From positions 1 through 48,825 of the forward strand of contig JAPLGN010000021.1 in assembly GCA_026390135.1 (NCBI GenBank): 48,825 nt of DNA, in the 5' to 3' direction. Position 1 is the first letter of the stretch. The number at the start of each line of letters is the position of its first letter. Source of the DNA: Campylobacterales bacterium. GTDB lineage: Bacteria; Campylobacterota; Campylobacteria; Campylobacterales; Sulfurimonadaceae. Under the pieces are notes generated by a model. That model saw nothing but the letters and a program-made list of their open reading frames with translations. It did not search any database and was not told where the DNA came from. Of this stretch, positions 1 through 8,091 are shown piece by piece. Made by a program: the position numbers and the translations under genes.

Positions 1-1352
1 AAGAAATCGCGATAAAGGCCATTACCCCATTCGATAAGACCTTTACCACCGGCAAGACCATCAGCTCCATCCCATTTTTCCATGGTTCCAGCATTAGCAA
101 AACCAAATGATTTTTTGGTTTCATCGTATGAATATTCTGCATGAACAGAAATAGCACGAAGCGGATCACCACTCACTCCAGAATAACAAACCGTAAGCGG
201 TGATTTCCATGTTTTACGGCTAAGTTCTTCTCCGCCAAGATATTTAACAATATTCGCGGCAACAATTTTACCCTCGGTATTAGCAGTATTAGCTGATTTA
301 CTAAAGCCCATTGGACGAACGTCACCGGTACAGAATACATTAAGATCACCCACAACTTGATACGTAAACGGATCGATATTCGCTTCCCCTTTGTTAAACA
401 CGCTGTCTTTTGCAACACCCGCAATCTCAAGCAATTTATTACCACGAACACGACTGTATAATGAAGCATCCGTAAAGTCGATCTCTTCACCCAATTCAGT
501 AACAATTTTTTGCTTGTGCGGATCAATACTCGTGATGGTTGTACTTGGCATATACGTAATATAATCCCCATACAATTTTTCAAATGCAGAGTGAAAACCA
601 TCCGCTTTAATCGTAATATTTGGATTTTCGTCCAAAATAACCACTTTACCTTTGATTTTATTACGCTTCATATAATCTGCAATCAAACAGCTGCGCTCGT
701 ATGGTCCAGGTAAACAACGGTAGTTACCGCCAGGAACCGTTTGAACAAACACACTGCCATTCTCTAGGTTTTCAACTTTAGATTTTAGTGACAATGTTTC
801 GCTTCCTGCGATAAATGCACCTGGAAACTTCGTTTTTAATGCTGTTTCAAGCTCTAAATCACCTTTGGTCCATTTTGAATAATCGTAATCAATTCCCGGA
901 GCTAAAACTAATACATCATATTTCAATGTACCTTCATTAGTATAAACAGTTTTAGAAGTACGATCGATATCATGAACCGTTGCTTGCAAAAAAGTATAGC
1001 TTCCATTACGCGCACCTTCCAAAAAGTCATGTGTAATAAATTCAAGAGGAAGGACTCCAGTAGCAACGAGATTGCTGATAAAACCAGACATAAAGACTGA
1101 ACGTTTATCCATCAATACAACATCGACTTTTGGATTTCCTTTTTTGATGTATTTCGCGATAGTCAGCCCAGATGGACCAGCGCCTACAATAACTACACGT
1201 GGACCTTTTGCCGCTGGAACAGGCGCTGGTGATAATAATATCCCTTTAGCAGCTGATTGTGGAGCTTCAGTACCTTTTGCATAACCGCTTGCTGCAGCCG
1301 TAACTGCCGCCAATCCGGTAAATTTCATTGCATCTCTTCTTGATAGTGCCAT
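1..1352 (-). CDS. fccB: sulfide dehydrogenase flavoprotein (FccB/SQR type), 3' end cut by window
   Basis: Flavoprotein that would oxidise sulfide (or polysulfide) in the periplasm and pass electrons to a c-type cytochrome or quinone. The 450 visible residues begin with a twin-arginine signal (SRRDAMKFTG, residues 4-13), so the protein is probably exported folded with its FAD. The dinucleotide motif GAGPSG is at residues 57-62, the family motif RCLPGPYER at 212-220 and the FAD-contacting GD in CTGDVR near 343. Cys213 and Cys389 are 176 residues apart, the same spacing I recall for the redox disulfide Cys161-Cys337 of Allochromatium FccB. AAAGGGG lies six bases before the ATG. The C-terminus lies beyond base 1. 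No haem subunit gene is directly upstream. A sulfide:quinone oxidoreductase subtype cannot be excluded. Confidence 0.85.
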   Translation of the reverse strand, partial: MALSRRDAMKFTGLAAVTAAASGYAKGTEAPQSAAKGILLSPAPVPAAKGPRVVIVGAGPSGLTIAKYIKKGNPKVDVVLMDKRSVFMSGFISNLVATGVLPLEFITHDFLEGARNGSYTFLQATVHDIDRTSKTVYTNEGTLKYDVLVLAPGIDYDYSKWTKGDLELETALKTKFPGAFIAGSETLSLKSKVENLENGSVFVQTVPGGNYRCLPGPYERSCLIADYMKRNKIKGKVVILDENPNITIKADGFHSAFEKLYGDYITYMPSTTITSIDPHKQKIVTELGEEIDFTDASLYSRVRGNKLLEIAGVAKDSVFNKGEANIDPFTYQVVGDLNVFCTGDVRPMGFSKSANTANTEGKIVAANIVKYLGGEELSRKTWKSPLTVCYSGVSGDPLRAISVHAEYSYDETKKSFGFANAGTMEKWDGADGLAGGKGLIEWGNGLYRDF

Positions 1353-1371
1353 CGAAAACCCCTTTATTCTA

Positions 1372-1377
1372 AGTATA
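1372..1377 (-). promoter_or_regulatory. probable -10 box of the flavoprotein gene
   Basis: TATACT on the minus strand, 20 bases before the start codon, inside a 283-base AT-rich gap (1353-1635). No convincing -35 hexamer is present, which is usual for Campylobacterota promoters. The rest of the gap shows no gene; it holds one copy of ATAGAAAAAT at 1585-1594. Confidence 0.4.
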
Positions 1378-1635
1378 AGATTTTTGTATCCTTAGCAGTG
1401 TAACAACGCGAAGCTTAAGCAATTTTAAATATTAATATATATTATCTTATGATAACTATTTACTATTATTAATTATCACAATAAAATTATAAATTATAAT
1501 AATAATTCCAATTTAAATGAGTTAGAAGAGAGGAAAATAGCTGTTTTATCACATTATTGACACTATTTTAATGTATTGCTACACATAGAAAAATAGCATA
1601 AAATGTAATAAAAATAAAGCAGAAATGAAAAAGTT

Positions 1636-2853
1636 TTAAAATCTCGTTAACACATCACCTTGAATCGCCATTATTACTCGACCATGCAGGTTCTCATTTT
1701 TATAAAGTGAGTGATGGTGAGTCACTTGTGTTATCCCATCAGGGTTAAAAAGAACCAAATCCGCAGTAAGCCCCACGTTAATCACACCTTTGCTCATCCC
1801 AATTGCATGTGCAGGATTTTTAGAGGCTAATTCTATGAGACGACTCATCGTAATGGTCTCATTTTTAATAAGATGGGTATAACACAAAGGTAAATATTCT
1901 CCTATCGATGTTGTTCCGAAGCTGGCATCGTTAAATGTAATATCTTTATGAATATCCGAATTAGGCTGATGCAAAGCACTTAATGAATGAATGTTTCCGT
2001 CTTGAAGCGAACGGATTAAAAATGCCCGTTTTTCTTCATTCACCAAAGGAGGATTGATTTTCGCATCCGAATCATATCCCTTACACTCGGAGTCGTTTTT
2101 CAATAAATGATGCAAACCTACTTCACACTCCACATCAATTCCAGACATTCTAGCATGTGAAATCAATTCAACACTTCGAGGTTCTGTTATGCTTTTAAAA
2201 ACGATTTTAATTCCAAAATGACGTGCCACTTCAATCATGGAAGCAACATGAACGATCTCAGAAAGTGGAGAAACACCACTCAGCCCCAAGCCAGCAGCAA
2301 CAGCACCATCTGCCATGACACCACTTTCAAAAAGGCTTTTATCTACAGCTTTATAGAACAGAGGCTTATGTGTCATTTGGAGATATTGGGCAATACGGCT
2401 AATAAGATTGTAATCACTTAGGGTTGATGTGGATACCGAAAGTGCCCCATTTTTTAATAAAATAGCAATATTGCTAAGCGCACCTGCATCGTTGAGAGCA
2501 CTGATACTGCACTCGATAGCCGACCCCTCTTTTGTACGTCGATGCTGATGAACAAATTCCAAGGTAATTTCATTGTCAATACGTGGGTTTAGATCACTGT
2601 TGAGAACAACCGTACTCACTCCGCCAGCGAGGGCATAGCGTGCAAGAGAAACAAGATTTTTACCGTTAAGTTGAGCGTCTTTAAGAGAGACATTCGTATC
2701 AACTAATCCAGGGAGAAGATAACATCCGCTTCCATCAATCATCTCGTCATCGGTTAATGAATCACCAATCTCAACAATCACACCGTTTTGAATTCTAACA
2801 TCGCCGTGACGTTGTGAGTGTGCATCACAAATGAGTGCATTCGCAATAACCAT
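1636..2853 (-). CDS. dihydroorotase-like protein lacking catalytic metal ligands
   Basis: A 405-residue amidohydrolase-fold protein clearly related to type I dihydroorotase (PyrC): it keeps the domain outline, PGLVD at 48-52, EVGLHH at 244-249 and KINPPL near 266-271. The residues that bind zinc are replaced. The HxH after PGLVD is Asn54-Val55-Ser56, the His of the HxS motif is Lys220, and the catalytic Asp of TDHAPH is Leu294. It is therefore probably a non-catalytic paralogue of the PyrX type, which in other bacteria acts as a structural partner of aspartate transcarbamoylase. No pyrB is nearby. A strong AGGAG precedes the ATG. It is divergent from the cytochrome c gene. Confidence 0.85.
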   Translation of the reverse strand: MVIANALICDAHSQRHGDVRIQNGVIVEIGDSLTDDEMIDGSGCYLLPGLVDTNVSLKDAQLNGKNLVSLARYALAGGVSTVVLNSDLNPRIDNEITLEFVHQHRRTKEGSAIECSISALNDAGALSNIAILLKNGALSVSTSTLSDYNLISRIAQYLQMTHKPLFYKAVDKSLFESGVMADGAVAAGLGLSGVSPLSEIVHVASMIEVARHFGIKIVFKSITEPRSVELISHARMSGIDVECEVGLHHLLKNDSECKGYDSDAKINPPLVNEEKRAFLIRSLQDGNIHSLSALHQPNSDIHKDITFNDASFGTTSIGEYLPLCYTHLIKNETITMSRLIELASKNPAHAIGMSKGVINVGLTADLVLFNPDGITQVTHHHSLYKNENLHGRVIMAIQGDVLTRF

Positions 2854-2872
2854 GGTTGCTCCTGTGTTTTGC

Positions 2873-2878
2873 TATAAT
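2873..2878 (+). promoter_or_regulatory. -10 box of cytochrome c-lpxB operon
   Basis: TATAAT within TTTTGCTATAATGACG, 39 bases before the cytochrome c start, in the 64-base divergent gap. No good -35 is visible. Confidence 0.55.
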
Positions 2879-2917
2879 GACGTAATTGTAATCTATGAAG
2901 GTTTAAAAAGGGGGAAT

Positions 2918-3274
2918 ATGCGTGCTTTTGTTTTACTTTTTATAAGTACAACTCTTTTATTCGCAACTGCCTACGATCAGGGGAAAAAACTCTACTTTGA
3001 AAAAGGGTGCAATGGATGTCATGGCTTCACTGCCGGAGGAACTAACCTCTACCCTCCTCTCGCCTTTCGTCGTAAAGAATTTTTAACATATAAATTAAAA
3101 CTGCTTCGATCAAAACAAGGAAATACTCAATTGGCCCAAATGATGATACCCTTCGCTATGGCACTTACCGATTCTCAGATTGATGCACTCACCACTTTTT
3201 TAAGTAACTATCATGAAAAAAGTAAAAAGAGCTATATTCCTGATAATTCCAATACAGGAGGAGGCAGTTCATGA
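2918..3274 (+). CDS. monohaem cytochrome c (class I), exported
   Basis: A 118-residue periplasmic electron carrier. A hydrophobic signal peptide (residues 1-18) is followed by the haem site CNGCH at 31-35; axial methionine candidates are Met76, Met77 and Met81. I place the start at 2918 rather than at an upstream in-frame start codon at 2831. The 2918 ATG has AAAGGGGGAAT in front and gives a proper signal peptide, whereas the longer form would overlap the divergent promoter and add an unrelated 29-residue leader. The C-terminus is a low-complexity Gly/Ser tail. The stop overlaps the lpxB start (ATGA), so the two are co-transcribed. It may accept electrons from a periplasmic dehydrogenase, but that is inference. 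Confidence 0.85.
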   Translation: MRAFVLLFISTTLLFATAYDQGKKLYFEKGCNGCHGFTAGGTNLYPPLAFRRKEFLTYKLKLLRSKQGNTQLAQMMIPFAMALTDSQIDALTTFLSNYHEKSKKSYIPDNSNTGGGSS

Positions 3275-4320
3275 AATTATTGGTATCCGCGCTTGAGCAC
3301 TCAGCGAATGTTCATCTGCGCTATCTTGTTAGAGAACTCGGCAATAATGTTGAATTAAGCGGAATTTTTGATGCCTCTTTGGGAGAGAGTATCGTCGATC
3401 TGAGATCAACTTCCATCATGGGATTTGTGGATGCTCTTAGCAAGCTTCCATTCTTCTTCCGTCTGAAAGATCAGATGGTAGAGCTGGCTCATGATGCCGA
3501 CAAAGTTTTACTGATTGATTCTTCGGGATTTAATTTGCCATTAGCCAAAGCCATTCGTAAACGCTATCCCAGCAAAGAGATTATTTACTATATTCTCCCT
3601 CAAGCATGGGCATGGAAGAAAAAACGTATCTCTGTGCTAGAGAAAACCATCACAAAACTATGTTCTATCCTCCCCTTCGAACCCTCATACTATTCGCCTC
3701 TTGCCCCTATTGAATACGTCGGTCACCCACTCCTAGATGAGATTAACGTCCAAAAATCATCGCTTGAACCTACGGGAATAATTACCTTTATGCCCGGAAG
3801 CCGTCCCGGTGAAATCAAAAAGCTGATGGGGATGTTTAAAGAGGTGCGTGCTCGAATAGAGTGTAAAGCAATGCTGGTCATCCCCTCACATTTTACCCCA
3901 GAAAAAATAGAAGAACTTTATGGTGATACTTCTGATTTTACCGTTACCCATGATACCCACACTACCCTCGCTCAATCGGATTTTGCCTTCATCTGTAGCG
4001 GAACAGCAACGCTCGAAGCATGTCTCATCAAAACACCTTTTACTTTGGTCTATATCGCCAAAAAACTCGATTATATCATCGGACGTGCTTTGATCAAACT
4101 AGAGTTCGCAGGGCTTGGAAATCTGTTATTTATGCACCAATACGGTAAACCGCTCCATCCTGAGTTTATTCAAAACGACGTAACGGTCGAAAACCTGTAT
4201 AATAGCTATACTCAAATGGATAGAGAAAAATTTTTCAATGACGCTGGCGCACTGAGAACCCTCTTGAGACATGGAAGTGCTGTGCGTGTGAGCCAAATAA
4301 TCAAGGAAACCAATGCTTAG
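3271..4320 (+). CDS. lpxB: lipid-A-disaccharide synthase
   Basis: Inner-membrane-associated glycosyltransferase (GT19) that joins lipid X and UDP-diacylglucosamine to form the lipid A disaccharide. Family motifs are visible: LPQAWAWK at about 109-116, VGHPLLDEI at 150-158, PGSRPGEIKKL at 175-185, and a GTATLEAC segment in the C-terminal nucleotide-sugar half. At 349 residues it is shorter than the E. coli enzyme (about 382). The N-terminal SALEHSANVHL replaces the usual SGExSGD, in line with my recollection of other Campylobacterota LpxB proteins. It starts inside the stop of the cytochrome gene and overlaps the next gene by 8 bases. Confidence 0.93.
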   Translation: MKLLVSALEHSANVHLRYLVRELGNNVELSGIFDASLGESIVDLRSTSIMGFVDALSKLPFFFRLKDQMVELAHDADKVLLIDSSGFNLPLAKAIRKRYPSKEIIYYILPQAWAWKKKRISVLEKTITKLCSILPFEPSYYSPLAPIEYVGHPLLDEINVQKSSLEPTGIITFMPGSRPGEIKKLMGMFKEVRARIECKAMLVIPSHFTPEKIEELYGDTSDFTVTHDTHTTLAQSDFAFICSGTATLEACLIKTPFTLVYIAKKLDYIIGRALIKLEFAGLGNLLFMHQYGKPLHPEFIQNDVTVENLYNSYTQMDREKFFNDAGALRTLLRHGSAVRVSQIIKETNA

Positions 4321-4843
4321 ACTTTTTTCATGGACTAAAACCTACTCAAATCGTATCATGAATGATAAAATCATCCCTTACGTTTTTACCCTTTCCGATG
4401 CGCCTATGCTCTTTCGTGATTTGCTTAGAAGCAATAAAATGTATCAAGATGGTCTAAAACTCGAGGGAAACATCCCTGGCTTTCGTTTTAGTGTCGGTAA
4501 AAGCTATATTGTTTTTATAATTTTATGGCATATGATAATGCTGCCACCTGCCGCACTCTTTCATGCTGAGCTGGTCAAAATAAACTGTCATCTGCTCATT
4601 ATTATGTCAGTATTGTTTACGGGGATGTTTTTTGCGATGTATGCTATATTCAAAGAATATCTCATTGATATGGTAGCGCATAAGATTCTCAAACGTGGAT
4701 GGGAAAATCATTTTCCCCATTTTAACTATGAGATTCATGCCCGTGAAGTAGCAAATATCTACTCTGAAGCACTTGATAAAGAAATACCGAACAAAGAATT
4801 ACAGCTATATATTTTAGAGAAGCTTGTTGAGGGGAAGAAGTAA
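4313..4843 (+). CDS. conserved membrane protein of unknown function
   Basis: A 176-residue protein that I do not recognise as a named family. Two hydrophobic segments (about 65-85 and 92-115) sit in the middle, with a charged N-terminal region of about 60 residues and a C-terminal helical region of about 60 residues, both probably cytoplasmic. It overlaps lpxB by 8 bases and is the last gene of the cytochrome c-lpxB operon, so a role in envelope biogenesis is possible but unproven. It is followed by a double hairpin. Confidence 0.7.
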   Translation: MLRLFSWTKTYSNRIMNDKIIPYVFTLSDAPMLFRDLLRSNKMYQDGLKLEGNIPGFRFSVGKSYIVFIILWHMIMLPPAALFHAELVKINCHLLIIMSVLFTGMFFAMYAIFKEYLIDMVAHKILKRGWENHFPHFNYEIHAREVANIYSEALDKEIPNKELQLYILEKLVEGKK

Positions 4844-4872
4844 TACCGAATTCAACTAACCATACACATTCT

Positions 4873-4926
4873 GTCATTCCCGTGAAAACGGGAATCTAGC
4901 TGGATTCCCGCCTTCGCGGGAATGAC
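4873..4926. repeat. double-hairpin palindromic element / bidirectional terminator
   Basis: Two adjacent perfect 8-bp hairpins: ATTCCCGT-GAAA-ACGGGAAT (4876-4895) and ATTCCCGC-CTTC-GCGGGAAT (4904-4923). An 8-base linker joins them and GTC/GAC flank them, so the whole unit is itself palindromic. It lies exactly between two convergent genes and its GC content is well above its surroundings. It looks like a dispersed intergenic palindromic repeat and could terminate both transcripts. Confidence 0.75.
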
Positions 4927-4931
4927 GGGTT

Positions 4932-5315
4932 CTACTTCTTAACGCTATTTAAAATCCCCATAAACGTAGGAATATTTGCTCCCCCATCATAACGTTTCAA
5001 CTTCTCACCTTTGGCATTTAAAAAATGAAAAGTCGGTGTACCGATGTATCCAAGCTCTGAGGGGATTTTATCTTTGTGAACATCAAGATGGACAGGGACA
5101 AAATTTTTATTAATCGTATCCTCAATCATTTGCTCCTCAAAAACATTATTTTCCATATATTCACATGCTGGGCATCCCTCTTTGGAAAGCATTACCATCA
5201 CATTTTTTTTCTCTTTTGCAGCTTTTACTAATGCTGCGTCATACGATGGCGCCCAATTAATCTGTGCAGACGCGTACGATACTATGAGCGCCAATGATAC
5301 TATTATTTTATTCAC
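4932..5315 (-). CDS. exported thioredoxin-like protein (CPAC)
   Basis: A 127-residue thioredoxin-fold protein with an N-terminal signal peptide (residues 1-17, ending ASA) and the redox motif CPAC at Cys48-Cys51. A cis-proline segment (GTPTFHF) lies near 92-98. It probably acts in the periplasm as a thiol reductase fed by the adjacent DsbD. The start is GTG at 5315, preceded by AGGAGGAATAAA, and overlaps the dsbD stop (GTGA), so translation is coupled. Its exact substrate, such as cytochrome c apoproteins or sulfur-carrier thiols, cannot be told from sequence. Confidence 0.85.
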   Translation of the reverse strand: MNKIIVSLALIVSYASAQINWAPSYDAALVKAAKEKKNVMVMLSKEGCPACEYMENNVFEEQMIEDTINKNFVPVHLDVHKDKIPSELGYIGTPTFHFLNAKGEKLKRYDGGANIPTFMGILNSVKK

Positions 5316-7105
5316 TTTATTCCTCCTAAATGGGTTAGAAATTCTTTTGGTTCTTTAAAACCAACGATGCTAGCATCCTCGATCTTTTGACCTTTTTCAT
5401 CAAAAAACAAAATAGCCGGTGGTCCAAAAATTCCATATTTTTTGGTAATGGCTTTGGAGGCATCATCGTTGGCAGTTACATCCACTTGTACTAATACGTA
5501 CGCATCCATACTTTTCTTAACGGTTTCATCACTAAAGGTTTTTTCTTCAAACTCTTTGCATGCGGTACACCAGTCTGCATAGAAATCAACCATCACACGT
5601 TTGCCTTTATTTTCTGCCAAAATAGCATCAAGCTCTTCAATGGAAGTAATTTTTTCAAATGCTTTATGGGTATTAGCTGGGGCTAAAATTTCTTGTTTTA
5701 CACTCAAAAAAGGGTCAAGAGGGTGCAAAAGATTTTTAGCACCCGCCATTCCTCCTATAAGCAATGACATACCATACAGTAGTATCAGAAAACCAAGTGC
5801 TTTTACATTAGAACGTGAACTCCATGAAGGATGATCACCTAAAGGCTCGAGTGCTCCCGTATTAATCGCTACAAAAATCGCTAATCCGCCCCACAATAGT
5901 AAAGTCGTATTTTCATCCAAGACGCGACCCATCATCCAAATGGCGATGCCAAGAAGCATCACCCCGAAAATCGCTTTAATAACATCCATCCACATTCCGG
6001 GTTTAGGCATAAATTTACCTGAAGTTGTTCCGACAATAAGTAAAGGTACACCCATTCCGATACTAAGAGCGAATAAGGCTATACCGCCCAGTAATGCATC
6101 ACCTGTTTGACCGATATAGATCAGCGCCCCCGCAAGCGGTGCAGCCACACATGGTCCGACAATGAGTGCAGACAAAAATCCCATAATAGCGATGCCGATA
6201 ACCCCACTTTGCTGACCGCCGAGCTTGGAGAGTCGCGATTGAATAAAATTTGGAATTTGAAGTTCATACACATCAAACATGGATAACGATAAAAGGACAA
6301 AAACCAGTGCAAATACGGTAATAATCCACGGCGTTTGAAAGGCTGCTTGTAAATTTGCTCCAAACAATCCCGCCAAAACACCTGCGATCGTGTACGCTAC
6401 TGCCATCGACAAAACATAGACCAAGGAGAGTAAAAATGCTTTTTTTGCCCCCATTCCCTTACCCTGAGCAAGAATCACAGATGAAATAATAGGAATCATA
6501 GGAAATACACATGGGGTCAAAGAGAGAAGAAGACCAAAACCAAAGAAACTGATAATGATAAACCACAAACTTCCACCCTTTATGACGCTTGCAATTTGAT
6601 CGGTTTCGGATTCATTTTTAGGTGTCATAACCTCTTTGACAGGCTTTACCAGCGCTAATGCACTCAGATGAGCAGGATCTGCAAGACTAAGCTTATCTGC
6701 ATTAACCATGATTTCTAAAACAGTCTGTTGCGGCTCATAACACAGCCCTGCCAAAGAACAGCCTTGATAGGAGAGCTTAACCCGAACTTTTTGCTCACCA
6801 CTAAGTTTTTTATTCTCACTTAAATCAATATGAGTGACAGGATTGGTTTCATAAACCTTCTCCCCCTCATGATCTACTGTTTTAGTTACCGTATTTACTG
6901 TGCTAAAATTAATCCCATCATTTGAGTCAGCATCTTCAATTTTGAGTTTATCTTTGTAGAGATAAATCTGACTCCCCAACTCTATCTCAACCGCAATCGT
7001 ATCATCATCTACAGTTGTAATTTTAGGCTTGAATGCCTCTTCGGGTTGAAGAAAACTCACTCCAAAAAGAGCCATAGAAAAAAATATTAAAAACAAAAAA
7101 CGCAT
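5312..7105 (-). CDS. dsbD: thiol:disulfide interchange protein DsbD
   Basis: Carries electrons from cytoplasmic thioredoxin across the inner membrane to periplasmic thiol proteins. All three DsbD domains are present in 597 residues. A signal peptide is followed by the periplasmic alpha domain with Cys116 and Cys122. The membrane domain (about 180-455) has Cys199 in TPCVFPMIP and Cys319 in GPCVAAPLAG. A C-terminal thioredoxin domain carries DWCTACK (Cys513, Cys516). It sits between DsrE/rhodanese genes and an exported thioredoxin, and is probably the electron source for that set. AAAGG is placed 7 bases before the ATG. Confidence 0.95.
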   Translation of the reverse strand: MRFLFLIFFSMALFGVSFLQPEEAFKPKITTVDDDTIAVEIELGSQIYLYKDKLKIEDADSNDGINFSTVNTVTKTVDHEGEKVYETNPVTHIDLSENKKLSGEQKVRVKLSYQGCSLAGLCYEPQQTVLEIMVNADKLSLADPAHLSALALVKPVKEVMTPKNESETDQIASVIKGGSLWFIIISFFGFGLLLSLTPCVFPMIPIISSVILAQGKGMGAKKAFLLSLVYVLSMAVAYTIAGVLAGLFGANLQAAFQTPWIITVFALVFVLLSLSMFDVYELQIPNFIQSRLSKLGGQQSGVIGIAIMGFLSALIVGPCVAAPLAGALIYIGQTGDALLGGIALFALSIGMGVPLLIVGTTSGKFMPKPGMWMDVIKAIFGVMLLGIAIWMMGRVLDENTTLLLWGGLAIFVAINTGALEPLGDHPSWSSRSNVKALGFLILLYGMSLLIGGMAGAKNLLHPLDPFLSVKQEILAPANTHKAFEKITSIEELDAILAENKGKRVMVDFYADWCTACKEFEEKTFSDETVKKSMDAYVLVQVDVTANDDASKAITKKYGIFGPPAILFFDEKGQKIEDASIVGFKEPKEFLTHLGGIK

Positions 7106-7150
7106 ACCTAAACCTTTTAATTACAAATGTCCACTATTTTAGCATAACTT

Positions 7151-7504
7151 TTAAAACGTTAGCACTTGATTACTTTCTATTACCCATTGCGTGAGCTGAT
7201 CCATAGTGGAGGAAATCTCTTCACTAAAATAAGGGGCATTTTTATACATTCCACACCGTGCATTACACGTCCCACAAGCACGAACACTCACACCATGCTC
7301 ATAGAGTTTTTTCACCATATCGTGTAAATCAAAATCGTACATCTCAGGCTTTACACAAATACTGCGAGCTAAATCGACCGCGTCATTCATCAAAAAAATA
7401 TTGACCTCTTCACCGTTTTTATGCAGATTTTTCGCTAAACGCAGTGCATTATAGGTAACATCACTTCCATTGTAAGGGTCGTGATTTAAAATCAAGGTAA
7501 TCAT
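7151..7504 (-). CDS. cytoplasmic DsrE-family sulfur-carrier-like protein
   Basis: A 117-residue DsrE/DsrF-fold protein without a signal peptide. The start MITLILNHDPYNGSD matches the family's first strand-loop. Conserved cysteines are Cys50, Cys77, Cys80 and Cys84 (ACGTCNARCG), where sulfur-relay proteins carry their persulfide. AAAGGA precedes the ATG. It lies 20 bases after the rhodanese gene and 45 bases before dsbD, so all are probably one transcript. It may accept sulfane sulfur in the cytoplasm; metal binding by the CxxCxxxC cluster is an alternative. Confidence 0.8.
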   Translation of the reverse strand: MITLILNHDPYNGSDVTYNALRLAKNLHKNGEEVNIFLMNDAVDLARSICVKPEMYDFDLHDMVKKLYEHGVSVRACGTCNARCGMYKNAPYFSEEISSTMDQLTQWVIESNQVLTF

Positions 7505-7524
7505 ATTATGTTCCTTTATTGTAT

Positions 7525-7989
7525 TTATTGCTCTTTGGTCAAAAGAGTAACACCTAGACCTGTCTCTACACCATACCCTTCTTGAGCCCAGCCTTTGAGT
7601 CCGCCTTTGAGAGAAGTTGCATTAACATAGCCCAAATTTTTAAGTGTTTGCGCTGCCAATGCACCTCGGCTTCCTCCGCGACAATAGGTCACAATAACTG
7701 CATTTTTGTCTTTAACTTTATTTAGAACATCAAATTCCAAATTTCCACGTGTGATTGCTAGGGTACTTGGTGCATAAATCTCACCTTCCGCACGCTGATT
7801 TTCCTCACGTACATCCAGAACCATCACCTTTTTTTGCTCATCAATCATCTTCTTTAACTCTTTTGGGGTCATTTCACCCACCTCTTGCTTCGCACTCTCG
7901 ATCAATTTTTCAGATTCAGCATGTCCTGCCATAAGGGACGATCCCACCAATAAACCTACAAGCATAAAAGCTACTTTCATATTTTTCAT
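7525..7989 (-). CDS. exported rhodanese-domain protein
   Basis: A single-domain sulfurtransferase of 154 residues with a signal peptide (about 1-21, cleavage near MAG). The rhodanese fold runs from about 39 to 140, with VLDVREENQ at 57-65 and the active-site loop CRGGSRG at 103-109; Cys103 would carry the persulfide. It probably moves sulfane sulfur in the periplasm. GGAG lies six bases upstream of the ATG. Its own promoter and an 18-bp near-palindrome lie just upstream (8013-8067), so it starts the transcript that includes DsrE, dsbD and the thioredoxin. Confidence 0.9.
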   Translation of the reverse strand: MKNMKVAFMLVGLLVGSSLMAGHAESEKLIESAKQEVGEMTPKELKKMIDEQKKVMVLDVREENQRAEGEIYAPSTLAITRGNLEFDVLNKVKDKNAVIVTYCRGGSRGALAAQTLKNLGYVNATSLKGGLKGWAQEGYGVETGLGVTLLTKEQ

Positions 7990-8012
7990 TCACGACTCCA
8001 AGTATTTACGTT

Positions 8013-8030
8013 ATTAGCTAAATAACTAAT
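8013..8030. promoter_or_regulatory. putative ArsR-type operator, copy 1
   Basis: ATTAGCTAAATAACTAAT is an 18-bp near-palindrome (ATTAG.TA..TA.CTAAT on both strands). It shares ATTAGCTAA-N4-CTAAT with the copy at 8619-8636. It covers roughly +2 to +20 of the rhodanese promoter, a position suited to repression. Confidence 0.6.
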
Positions 8031-8038
8031 TAATGTGT

Positions 8039-8067
8039 ATAGTATAACAATAAAATTAATCTGTCAA
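8039..8067 (-). promoter_or_regulatory. promoter of the rhodanese-dsrE-dsbD operon
   Basis: TTGACA on the minus strand (8067 to 8062), a 17-base spacer, then TACTAT (8044 to 8039). TATACT at 8046 to 8041 with a 15-base spacer is an alternative -10. It is one of the few consensus -35 boxes in the window. Confidence 0.65.
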
Positions 8068-8091
8068 GGATTCATATCCCTATAATCGCGA

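Noticed and set aside
173-601. 142-codon minus-strand open frame within the sulfide dehydrogenase gene
   Set aside because: Same strand but wrong frame; the true frame runs uninterrupted from 1352 to base 1 with all flavoprotein motifs.
1353-1635. AT-rich 283-base gap examined for a small RNA, tRNA or short gene
   Set aside because: No cloverleaf, no stable hairpin and no open frame with a ribosome-binding site; only a promoter-like -10 box was found.
2831-2917. 29-codon upstream extension of the cytochrome c gene
   Set aside because: It crosses the divergent promoter and would bury the signal peptide; the ATG at 2918 has a good ribosome-binding site.
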